64,000 bases of DNA, taken from contig JAKSZT010053769.1 of assembly GCA_026826555.1 (NCBI GenBank), positions 4,122,505 to 4,186,504 of the forward strand, read 5' to 3'. Within the stretch, counting starts at the first letter, position 1. Every line of letters begins with the position of its first letter. Below, piece after piece: positions 24,801-36,800 of this stretch. Source of the DNA: Tolypeutes matacus (lineage: Eukaryota > Chordata > Mammalia > Cingulata > Chlamyphoridae). A model generated the notes under the pieces. That model was not told the origin of the DNA. It did no database searches and was given only the letters and a program-made list of their open reading frames with translations. Both the position numbers and the translations under genes were made by a program.

Positions 24801-27800
24801 CCAATAAATCTAGAGTCTTTACTACTTCTTGCTCACTAGGTCCTATCAAAATGATATCATCAATATAATGGACCAGTATGATGTCTTGTGGGAATGACAG
24901 ACCATCAAGATCCCTGTGGACAATATTCTGACATAGGACTGGAGAGTTGATATACCCCTGAGGCAGGACAGTGAAGGTATACTGCTGGCCTTGCCAGCTG
25001 AAAGCAAACTGTTTCTGGTGGTCCTTACTAATGGCAATTGAGAAAAAAGCATTTGCCAGATCAACAGCTGCATGCCAGGTATCAGGGGATGTGTTGATTT
25101 GCTCAAGCAATGATACCACATCTGGGACAGCAGCTGCAATTGGAGTCACCATCTGGTTAAGTTTACGATAATCTACTGTTATCCTCCAAGAGCCATCTGT
25201 TTTCTGCACAAATAGGAGAGTTGAATGGGGATGTGGTGGGAATCACCACCCCAGCATCCTTCAAATCCTTGATGGTAGCACTAATCTCTGCAATCCCTCC
25301 AGGAATCCAGTATTGCTTTTTATTATTATTATTATTTTGTTTTTGTTTTATTTCAGTATTGCTTTTGATTTACTATTTTGCTAGGTAGGGGCAGTTCTAG
25401 TGGCTTCCATCTGGCCTTTCCAACTATAAGAGCCCTCACTCCACAAATCAGGGATCCAGTGTGGGGATTCTGCCAGTTACTGAGTATGCCTTTTCCAATT
25501 ATGCATTCTGGAACTGGACCTACTGTGAGACGGACTGAGCTAAAACTCCATCAATCACCTGACCTCCATAAGCCCCTACTCTGACTGGTGGACCACAGTG
25601 ACATTTTCGGTCTCCTGGAATTAATGTCACTTCTGAGCCAGTGTCTAATAATCCCTGAAATGTCTGATCATTTCCTTTTCCCCAATGCACAGTTAGTCTG
25701 AGAAAAGGCCCTACGTAGATCTCCTTGGGGAAAGGGGGGAGCAAGATTAACAGTATAAATTTTTGGCCGTTTAACAGGATCCTTCCCCAAGGGGACCTGG
25801 CCTTCTTCTCATTCAAGGGGCTCTGGGTCTGTAAACTGTCTCAAGTCTGGGAATAGATTAAGAGACCTTGATTCTCTGCATCTGTAATTTGAGTTAGGGT
25901 TTTGCTCACTCGACCTAGAACTCTTGCTTATACAGATCCAGAAGAAATTTAGTAAACTGCCCATCTATTTCCCTTCTACGTACCCCATGATCTATTAGCC
26001 AACACCATAACTATGGGACTCATACTATTTTGAGTGCTGCTTTGAATCTGCCTTTCATTGCGGTAGCCATGCCCACCTTGTCTTTGGTGATTAACTGCTG
26101 ATACTTAATGTTTAAGAATTCTAATTCCATTCAGCCCTCCCTACAGTAATATCTGTACTATAGAGAATCACAGAGCTCTTCAGGGAAGATGTAGTCAGTC
26201 TTACTAATCTATTCCTCACAGTCCTGGTTAAAGGTATGTCCTCTGAACATTCCTGGGGTGGGTGGGCAGGTTTCAAATGGTAAATGCATTCTAGCATTCC
26301 AATCTCTCTTAGCCTTTGAATTCCCTCCTCTACTGTATAGGAGGGCAAATGGGGCATCTCAACCTTAGATATGCTAGGCCATCTTTTGGTCCATGTTTCA
26401 GTCAGCCACCCAAACAAACTGTTAGAGCCCTTTCTAACCCCTCGAGCTACAGCATTGAATCCAGATTTCTTCTTAGCGGGTTCAAATCAATAAATTCAGC
26501 ATGATCCAACTTTATATTCCTTCCACCATTATCCCATACCCTTAGTATGCATTCCCACATGTATTCCCCTGGTTTCTGTCTATATAAGTTGGAAAACTCA
26601 TGCAGTTCTTTCAGAGCATAGTGTACTTCCTCATGGGTCACACTTTGTATTTCACCTTTGGGGGTTTGTAGTGATTTTAGTCTAGTAATAGGTTTCGAAG
26701 AGAAGAGGGGTAGTGGGGGTGGGTAAGGAAAAGGATTAGAAATGTCTTGCAAGCTACTGACCCCCAGGGCATGCCTTTTGCATTTTCTTCTGGTGAGACA
26801 GGATTAATCTCTTCAGGCAGGGGTTGGAATTTGGCTGTAACTGCCTCAGGGCTGGAAGGAGGTCCGGATTCCCTGGGGCAGGCTAGAGGCTGGGTGATAC
26901 AAAGTTGACAAGTGTGGTCTCCACAGGGCAGTCCATCACAGGTTTATCTGGTAAAGTCTCAGCAGAATTTAGGGTTCCAATGTCCCCACCAAGATTATCA
27001 TCATCCCATATGTCTCCATCCCAATCCTCTAGGTTCCAATCAATGCCTTCACTTTAACCGCAGAAATCCTGCGGAGTTGAGATTTTAGTTCCCTTTGTAA
27101 CTCTGCTACTTGTACAATGAGAGTTTGAGTTTGGTTCTCAGATATCTCAAGCCTGTGGCTGCAGGGCACAAGATTTTCTTTCAACATGCACACAGAAACT
27201 TTCATTCATGCGGCATTTAAGTTTCAAATTTGAAGACTTTAGCTAATCTCTTTCTTTTGTAACTGTATCCAGAATATCTGGGAGGAGCCAGCCAACATCA
27301 TTATACCTTTTGACTCCCCAAAACTCTTTTAAGATGTTGAAAACACTCTCACCCAGGTCCTTGCTTCTTACAAGCGTGGAAGTAGCGGAATCCAGTGATG
27401 ATATTTTGCGTATCTCCCTTGCCAACTCATGCTATGGACTGTTAGTGGCCTTTTCATTATTGGAAAGGGAGTCATTAGTACCCTTGAGTCCAATTAGAGT
27501 AGAGAGCCAATTGAAAAACTCCCAGAACCACCTCAGATATCCCATGCTTAAGATTCTGTTCCTCAAGAACCACTTCGGTACCAAGCTGTATTAGGGTTCG
27601 CTAGGGAAACAGAACCAACAGGAGATATCTGTAAATAGTATGAGATTTTATGAGTCTCTCATGTGACCATGGGGATGCATGAGTCCAGGTTCTGCAGGCA
27701 GGCTGCAAACCAGGGGCTCCCATGAAACTCCAATGAAGGTCCTTGATGAGTTTCCAGTTGGCTGTCCCAAGACATGCTGGGAAGTTCACTCTGAATGCTG

Positions 27801-30800
27801 AAATCACTTCCCCTCTTAAGGCATTCAACTGATTGGAGATTGCTGATGGCAGTCTCCCTGGCTGATTTAGATGTAATCAGCTATCTGTGTAGTAAACTCA
27901 CTGGTGACTAAAGTCCATAAATATCCTTGTATTACAATTAGTCTAGTGCTGCTTGGCCAAGCAACTAGGCACAATTACCTTGCGGAGTTGACACATTAGC
28001 CTAACACAACCTGAGAAGGAATGGCTGGCCAGGTAGGAGGAATACCTGGTACCAGTGGCTGTCTTAGAATCCTTTCAAGGAGAGGGGATGGGACATCCGT
28101 GTCAAGTCCTGCTGGTAAGTAAGATGAGGACTAAGAATTGATCCTTGCATTTAGCAATGAGGTAGTCATTGAAGAGAGCAGTTACTGTTAATTTTCTTAT
28201 AGTAGACTATATGCCCTTCAACAATAAGGGCCAGGTCCCAGTTGTTCCTATTTTCCTGAGTGCCCAGCACAGCCCTGGCATATTGTTGGCACTTACTTAA
28301 TTGACTGAAGGAATCAGTGTAAGGCTGTTTTGTTCATTGCCAGTAATTTGGCTCTGCCCATAATTCCACATCATGCCTCTCAGAACTGTTCCAAAGAAGT
28401 AAGAGGTAGGGTGGGGTTGGAACCTTGTTGGCAGCTGTGGGTACCTCCTCAAACTAGTTAGCCTTGGAAAATGACAAATCAGGGTCCCTTACTTTCCATG
28501 GACTTTATATAATTTCTTTACAGGAGATATTATATATTCTGGATTTTGTGCCTAGTATGTATAAAAGTAATCTGCTTGACACCGCTGAGAAAATGAAGCC
28601 AAAATATATGAGAAGAGCACTCCAGGCTTCCTTTTGCTATTTAAAGAATGAAAATAAAACAATCAAATAACTGAGGTTTTGGCTTTAATACTAATTGTCT
28701 GGATATTTAACAGTATCTAGATTACTTGTAGGGTTTAAAAATTTCCGTCCAGATGTTTGGCATCGTAGAAACACATGCTTGATCACCTGAATTATTCAGT
28801 TTTCCACATTTATCAGAAGTTCAGATGAGAGCTTCTGCTGCTGCCGGCACCCTCCCCCACACTCTTCAGAATTCTCGGGCCCTTGGGCCTGCGACCACAG
28901 ACAAAGGGGGCTTCAGGGATCTGCCACTCCCGGAAAGGGGAGAGAGAGGGACACAGCCTTAGGCTGACTCAGGTTCTGACCTGAAATGTGGGCTGTGGAG
29001 CCCCACGGACCCTTCCACACAGCGGTTTGCCCTGGGAGCCTAGAAAGGACTGGAGAAATCCGACCCTCGCAACCTCCCTCTCTTCTAGCCTGGACTAATT
29101 GTTGAGGACTCCATGGGAGAGGGGAGAGAGAGCCTGGGGCTGACCCTGCTTTGGACTCCCGGGTTTGGTCTGCCCTGTCCTGAGAGCCCTTCCAGGCTGG
29201 GTGGGGCTGCGCCATTGTTTGCCTTGGAGCCTGCAAGGGGCTAAAGATATACAAACCTCCCAATCTCCTCCTCTACTAACAGGGACTGATTGTTGAGGAT
29301 TCAGAAGGGAGTGGAAATATTTCCTAGCTGGGAAAAGGGGGGCGCTACGAGAGAAGCTCTCTCTCCTGTTTCCTGGGGTGGTGGATCCTTGGAGCCCCTT
29401 TGTCTGTAGCAGGCCCAGAGGCCTGAGTATTCAAAAGTGTATTTAGTGTAGGGGATGGTGCTGTCAGTAGCAGCCGCTGGTTTCTAGTTTCAACTAACAT
29501 ATCCCTCTCTCCTCTGGGCTGTGTCCAGCCTTCACCTGGTGTCCTAAACCTTAGGAGATCTTTTTTCTAGGCTGTTTCAGCCTGTCCTCTAGCTATTTTT
29601 CTGGAAGAGAAGAGAGTCACGTGTCTTTCTAGTCCACCATCTTCCTGGAAGTATCCCCTTCTTAAGTTTTAAAGTGTGTGTCGCCAGAAGGATTCTTTGA
29701 TAATTCAGTTGCCCATGTTTCCAGGACCCTGTGTGGTAGCCTAAATAATGGCCTCCCCAAAGATGTCCATGTCCCTATCCCTGAAACTTGTGTTCCCTCA
29801 CATAGAACAAGGGTGTGAATAAATTAAGAATCTTGAGATGGGGAGATCATTCTGGATTATCCCAGTGGGCCCAATATAATCATAAAGTCCTTATAAAAGG
29901 GAAGCAAGGAAATCAGAAAAGGAAATAAGGTGACCGGAAACGGGGTCAAAGTAAGAGAGATTTAGGGAAGCGGCTGTGGCTCAATCAGTAGGGCTCCCGT
30001 CTACCATATGGGAGGCCCTGGGTTCGGTTCCCGGGGCCTCCTGGTGAAGGCAAGCCCGCCCGCACGGCGTGGTTAGCTGACCCAGAGAGCACAAGCAGCA
30101 AGGGGGGGATAAATGAAAAAAAAAAAAAGTAAGAGAGATTTAAAGGTGCTATGCTACTGGTCTTAAAGATGGGCTCATGAGCCAAGGAATGCAGATGGCC
30201 TCTAGAGGCTGAAAAAGGCAAGGAAACGGATTCTCTCCTGCAGCTTCCAAGCAGGAACGCAGGCCTGCTGACACCTTGATTTTCGCCTGGTAAGACATGT
30301 TTTGGACTTCTCACTTCAGAACTGTAAAGAGAATGAATTTATGTTGTTTTAAGCCACAAAGTTTGTGATAATGTGTTAAAATTGCAATGGGAAACTAATA
30401 CACTATCTTAAATGTTTTTGAAGGGGGAGTTCCTGGTAATAGTAGTGGGAATGGAGAGAAAACTGTGTCAGAGACTCAGCAGAATCTTGGTGAGGAGTAT
30501 TGTTGACACAGAGTTAATATAGAAAGAGGCAGCCGCTTCCTTTCCCCCATCTGCACAAAGCACAGATACTTGTGAATGTTGTAGATAATGTTTTCAATAG
30601 TAGTATAATGCCTAGTCTGAGAAATAGAGTTTCTTCTAGAAATGATAAAGTGCTTCCCCCTCCCCTTTGGTGGTAGAAGATATTTTTTAAGGTGGAAATG
30701 TTTCTTATTATTAATGAGCCTTTAAGTTGGCAGCTGAATGAGCAGAGAACATTTATCTTACTTTGTTGAGACACTGCTATTGTGAATGAAGAATTTGGTT

Positions 30801-33800
30801 TACTAAGAGAGTGCTACTACAGGGTAGGGATTCTTCTGTTGGTGGAAGATAAAATATCAGACAGCTTTCTCTAACAGTCAGAGATTTCTGACATGTCCAA
30901 CTCCAGATGTGTGAAATGTTCTGTATTGATGTCCTAGAACTCTAGAAAAATTACCACAAACTCGGTGGCTTAAAAACAACAGAAATTTATTCTCTCCTGG
31001 TTCTGCAGGCCAGAAATGAGAAATACAGGTGTTGCAGGGCAGCACTCCCTTCCAAGGTTCCAGGGGAGAATCTGTTCCTTGCCTCTTTTGCTTCTGGTAG
31101 CTGTTAACATTTCTTGGCTTGTGGTTCCAGCCATGCACTCTCTTTCTGATCTTCACATTATTTTCTCCTTTGTGTATCTCTCTCTAAACTACCTCTGCAT
31201 CTTTCTTATAAGGACACTTGTGATGGCATTTAGGGCCCATCCAGGTAATGCAGGATGAACTCTTCCTCTCAAGATCCTTGACTTAATCATGTCTTTTGCC
31301 ACTGAAGGTAGTGTTCATAGGTTATGGGGATGGGGAAGTAAATATACCTTTAGGGTGGCATTTTTTTCACTCTACCATATGCTCCTTTACTGCTTCTTTG
31401 CAGTCTTTGGCTTCTTCTTTTGATTTGGATTATTGGATTATTTTTTTAGTACTCTGGCCCACCTTGTAAAAATGTCTGATATCGTAAACACTTATTGTTT
31501 GCCTTATAATTTTTTTATTTTCTTCTATGCTGACTTCTAGATAGTCAGCCAAGTCCATTCTGTTGCCTGCTGTTGTGTGGCTTGCTAGCTAAGAATGGTT
31601 TCACATATATAAATATTTGAAAAAAAATTAAAGGAAGAGTAGTATTTTGTCTCTCTCATTGGTTATGTAAATTCAAATTTCAGTGTCCATAAACAAAGCG
31701 ATATTGGAACACAGCCACCACTCACTCATTTACATATTGTCTATCAGTGCTTTTATGCTATGACGGCAGAGTTCAGTAGTTTGGGCAGAGACTGTATGAC
31801 CTACAAAGCCTAAAATATCTCCAATTTGGCCCTTTACAGAAAAAGTTTACCGACCCCTGTTCTAGTAAAAATGTCTTTTTCTCTAGATGTTAGCATGTAG
31901 CACTAAATGTTTGTTGATGAAAACATAAATATTTAAGTTGTGATAAAAATTACATTCATATCACAAGGGTTCAGTATGATTCCAGAAAGATCCTTTAAAA
32001 CTATGAGGTTTTTCATGTTTCTGATCTTTTTAACTAAAGACTTAAGGAAAGAAATAAGGAGTGATAGTTCTGCCTCTGATATAATTGAATTAGGAAACCT
32101 GCATGAAATTGTTTCCTAGGACTACTGTAACAAAATACCACAAACTGGGCAGCTGCAGAAATGTATTATCACACAGTTCTAGCAGCTGAAATCAAGGTGT
32201 CAGTAGGGCCAAGCTTTGTCTGTAATGGAGGGGAGATTCCTTCCTTGACTTTCTCTAGCTTTTGGTGGTTTGCCAGTAATCCTAGGCATTACTTGGCTTC
32301 AGATGCAATGCTTCATTCTGTTTTTTTTTTTCCTGTAGGAGGTACTGGGGATTGAACCCAGGACCTCATACATGGGAAGCAGGTTTTCGACCACTTGAGC
32401 TACATCCGCTCCCCAACGTTTCACTCTCTTCCTCCGTTTTCTCATGGCATTTCCCCCTGTGTGTCGATGTTTCCTCATTCCTCTCTTCATATAAAGGTGC
32501 CAGCCATATTTGATTATGGCCCACCCTGATCCAGTTTGACCTCTTCTTAACTGATCACATCTTTGAAGACCCTGTTTCTGAAAAATGTCACATTCACAGG
32601 ACCAGGGCTTGGACTTGAACATATCTTTTTGGTGGCTGATTCAACCCATAACAAAGCATTCCATGCAGGACTTGGTGTTGGAAAGTTACTCTGACACATT
32701 GCAAATGTGGACCTTCAGCATTTGGTATCAAGATGCAGCCTGGATAAAGGTGTAGAAATGGATAGAGTTGATGGTAACACATTATATAGTGAGTATAACT
32801 AATACTGCTGATTTATAAATGTGGTTGTGGCTGAAAGGGGTAGTCTAGGGATGTAAATGTCAATTGAAAGAAAGCTAGAGAATAATCTAGGGACTGAATA
32901 GCATGCAGAACCCAGAGGTGGATGAGGATCGTTGTTATTAGTACAAATACAAGAATGTCCTTCTATGAACTAGAACAAATGTATATCACTATTACAAGGT
33001 AGTAAGAATATGGAGATGCATGGGGGAAATGCAATTAATGTAACTTATGGAACTATAGTTAACAACATTTTAATATTCACGCGTCAATGTCAAAGAAGGT
33101 ACTGTGTTAATAATGGGGGAGGGTATGGAAAAAATATACCGAATGCATACTCTAGACCATAGTTGGTGGTAATGGTCTGAGGCTGTTCACCAGGATGGTA
33201 AGTATAGCCCCTCTTGCCTGGGAGAGGCGAGGCCTGTCCCGGGCATCAGGCAGCCTCTTCCTTCTCGCTTCTCTCAGGCTTCTGGCATTTATAGCTTGCA
33301 AAAGGAAATGTGTTATATTTGGATACCATAGAGTCAGAAATAAGCTAACTTGTGAAGGGGCAGAAGACTGTTTCTCAATCCAAGATTGTTTAAAGTTGCT
33401 AGAAGATAGTGAGTGAGAATGATAAAAATGAAACAGAAACCTGCTGATGAGCAGTTGAGAAAATATGACTGGACAATTTCTGGGCAGCAAAATTTGTGAG
33501 GATTTTTCCCTTTCCTTTTCCTTCTGAAAACAAAAGCTTTCTGTGTGTATTGACTGCAGTGGAGAACACCAAGTCCAACTCTATAACTTGCTTCTATTGC
33601 ACTGCAGATGGTTGGTTTTACTCTTGAGTTTTGCCTCTTTATAATAAATGGATAAAATACCAATAGATGCAGTATTTGCTAATGCTTAACAATTTGCTTG
33701 TATCTCTACATATGTAAGAAGTTTTACATACTAGTAAATTTGAACTTTGTGTCTAATAAACTCTGATTACACATATAAAAATTAAATATCTAGTAGAAAA

Positions 33801-33829
33801 ATATCCATTTGACTACGTATGACTGATAT

Positions 33830-33861
<32 letters not shown>

Positions 33862-36800
33862 TTTTTAGGAGATACCAGGGAACGAACCCAGGACCTCATA
33901 CATGGAAAGCAGGTGCTCAACCACTGAGCTACACTCCCTGATTTATTTTTATATATCTAAATAAAACGAGCAAGTCCTTAAATGGTGCCAGAAAGCATAT
34001 TTTATGTATTTTGATTCCTCCCATACTCTCACATTGCTTGAGGTTGACCCTCAACCTCAGTAGAATTGAAGATATCCTGCTCTACAATGAGCAACCTTTC
34101 CCCACCCCTAGCCCTTTCCCTTAATCCCTGGTTAAACTACATCTTCTATCAGTTATTTATAATCTTAATCATGATATGCTAGTTATTTGATATATTAAAG
34201 AAGTAATTGGCACTGAACTTTACAGGTCTTGATCATTTTTTTAAAACAATTTATTGAAGTATATCACTCACAAATGAACATACATAAACAATAAGTGTTC
34301 AGTAAACATTGTGAACTTACAAAACAAACATGCATAACATCATACAGGGCTCCCACACATCACCCCCTCCCCCAAAAGCCCTGCATTGTTGTGAAACATT
34401 TGTTAACAAATTATGAAAGAGCATCGTCAAGGTATTCCTATTAACCAGTCCGTATCTTATTCCCCTATACTTTTTTTTTTAAAGGATTTATTTATTTAAT
34501 TTTACCCATTTTTTCACCCTACCCACCCCCCCACCCCGTTTTTGCTGTTTTTGTGTCCATTCTCTGGACAACTCTCTGTGTCCATTTCCTGACCTCTTCT
34601 CATCCTTCTCCTGTCTTCACTGGGATTCAATCCTCGGAGCCTCCTATATGGGAGAGAGGCATCCTACTGCCTGCGCCACCTTAGTTCCTGGTTTTCTGGT
34701 GTATCTCGTGTTGGCTTTCCCTTGTGTCACCCTCCTGTTACGTTGTCATTTTGCTGCGTGGCTCGCGGGGCCTGGCGGCTCACCTGTGTGAGGAGCCTGG
34801 CGGACTCACCCGCTCGCAGGGCCTGGTGGCCCACGTGCCTTCTATATTTTCCTTTTTTAAAATTTTTACCGGGAGGTCCTGGGAATGGAACCCAGTTTCC
34901 TCCATATGGGAGACGGACGCAGACCCACCCGAGCCACATCCGTCCCCCTGCTATATCTATTAAGGTTGACCAAAGATACCTACAGTCATTTCCATACAGG
35001 ATGGTCATATAATAAATCAGGCTTAGTTTATCACCAGCATTCTAAAAACCAGACCTAGGGAGAAAAACTAGGTCTGGGGACACATGCATGGTTTCTAATA
35101 TAGCGAATGTTTAGCCTACCCTGATTATCACAAAATCAGGACAGCAAGAATAATCACATTAATGATCATTTTTGAGGAATGTGTTCTATCTTTTCACTTG
35201 TTTTCTATTTCAATGGTCTATATATAATTTATAGATACGTAAATATAAAAAATTGGAATGTAAAAATTTCTTCTTGTTCAGAATGCCATTTCACTCTAAA
35301 TATTAAAACCTCGTGTATTCTTTTCAGCCTGCTAAAAGTTTTAATGGATATATGTATAATGTGTATATATGAATTCTAATAGGATTTATAATGACATCTA
35401 AGGCAATTCATTTCAGCACCAATTCAGTGAGCAATTTTTGAGTGTTCTCCAGGCGCCAGGTCCTGTGATAGGTTGTGGGGATATACAGAGGTGGAACAGT
35501 GTGGGTCCTCCTGAGAGAGACAGGCTTGGAAACAGAATGTGAGTGTGATGAGGAGAACAGGACCATATTCAAGGAGCAGAGGTTGCCCAGAGAAGGGAGG
35601 GATTATTAATTCATTCTGTTAAGTACAATAAAGGTGTTGCAGGGAAGATGACAGGCCAGCTGGGCTTGGAAGGAAAGACGTGATTTTGGTGTAAAGAGAT
35701 CATTGTGTTGGACTGAGATGTATTGGCATCTAGAAATGTTTCATATGCTTTTCTTCATGACTGAGGATTAATGCAATTTGTTAAAACAATATCATCTACT
35801 GAGATCTTGTGGCAATTCTAGGATTCAGTATTAGCTATTATGTGTAAGATACTGAGCAGGTACTTGGAAAATGTTCTTGAAATGATATGAATTTGGTTCT
35901 CTTGCAGTTGGTTAGTCTGTTGTTAATTGGAATTGCTGCATGGGGCATCGGCTTCGGGTTGATTTCCAGTCTCCGGGTGGTCGGCGTGGTCATTGCAGTA
36001 GGCATCTTCTTGTTCCTGATTGCATTAGTGGGGCTGATTGGAGCCGTAAAACACCATCAGGTGTTGCTATTTTTTGTATCCTTTTTATTAAGTGGAATTT
36101 ATCCCCATTGGGTTTGAGTCCTTGCTTGTTATTGATTGCTAATTTATAGCCACAACTAATTTAAAATTGTATTGGGAAATTAAATGCCAGACAGCTACTC
36201 CTAGCAAGCCCTATGTGTAATATTCAATGAAGAAACATCTCATAGAGTCAAATTACTGTATATTTATATATTCTTGCTCTTTTATTGTCACATCACAAAG
36301 AATGTATTCTGCAAGTTCAATGTAGTCCTATTTATGTATTGCAAATTCAGAGTTACATTGAATTTGCTTCAGTGACTTCTAGGGCCTTTTCAGATTATTA
36401 GTATTTGAGAATTTCACAGTGAGTTTTTACTTTTAGACTTAATCTTAAGAAAGTTTATATGTATTTATCTATACTTAATTCCTATTTTATATATTTAAGA
36501 TTTCTATTTTATTACCAATAAAATTCGAGTAGATCTACTTTTACTTATTTATAATTATCAGTATTTTTCTATATAAATTTATGTGTAAATGTGTTATCAA
36601 TATAATTATATTCCTTTTGAATTTTCTGTCATTTGTTTTCTTTTCTGAATGAATTGCTTCTAGTGCATTCTAATGTTGTTAATACCTGTTTTATGTTGTT
36701 TTAAAAGTATTTAGAACTAACCTTAACTTTTAACCCTCAGTACATGATTATTCTCTTACTTGTATTTATTGTTCAGTTTTCTGTATCCTGTGCTTGTTTA

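Larger units (their letters stand above)
23219..28006 (-). mobile_element. ERVL-type endogenous provirus, two LTRs, degraded gag-pro-pol, no env
   Basis: Two direct-repeat LTRs (23219-23633 and 27587-28006) bound a 3.95-kb interior read on the minus strand. The order is tRNA primer site, gag remnants, aspartic protease with DTG, reverse transcriptase with YIDD, and a terminal pol segment. The integrase core appears deleted and no env is seen, which fits the ERVL group (env-less, Leu-tRNA primer). The flanks GAGCC and CAACC are a plausible decayed 5-bp duplication. Frameshifts and stops break all genes. Confidence 0.88.
15658..35907 (+). other. TSPAN13: TSPAN13 intron 1 (20 kb)
   Basis: Donor GTGAGT at 15658 and acceptor TTGCAG at 35902-35907. 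It is packed with the transposable elements listed separately. Stretches without a recognised element include 16600-18780, 20660-22320 and 32660-33850, which are AT-rich with only faint old-repeat similarity. No conserved exon or RNA gene was seen inside. Confidence 0.9.
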
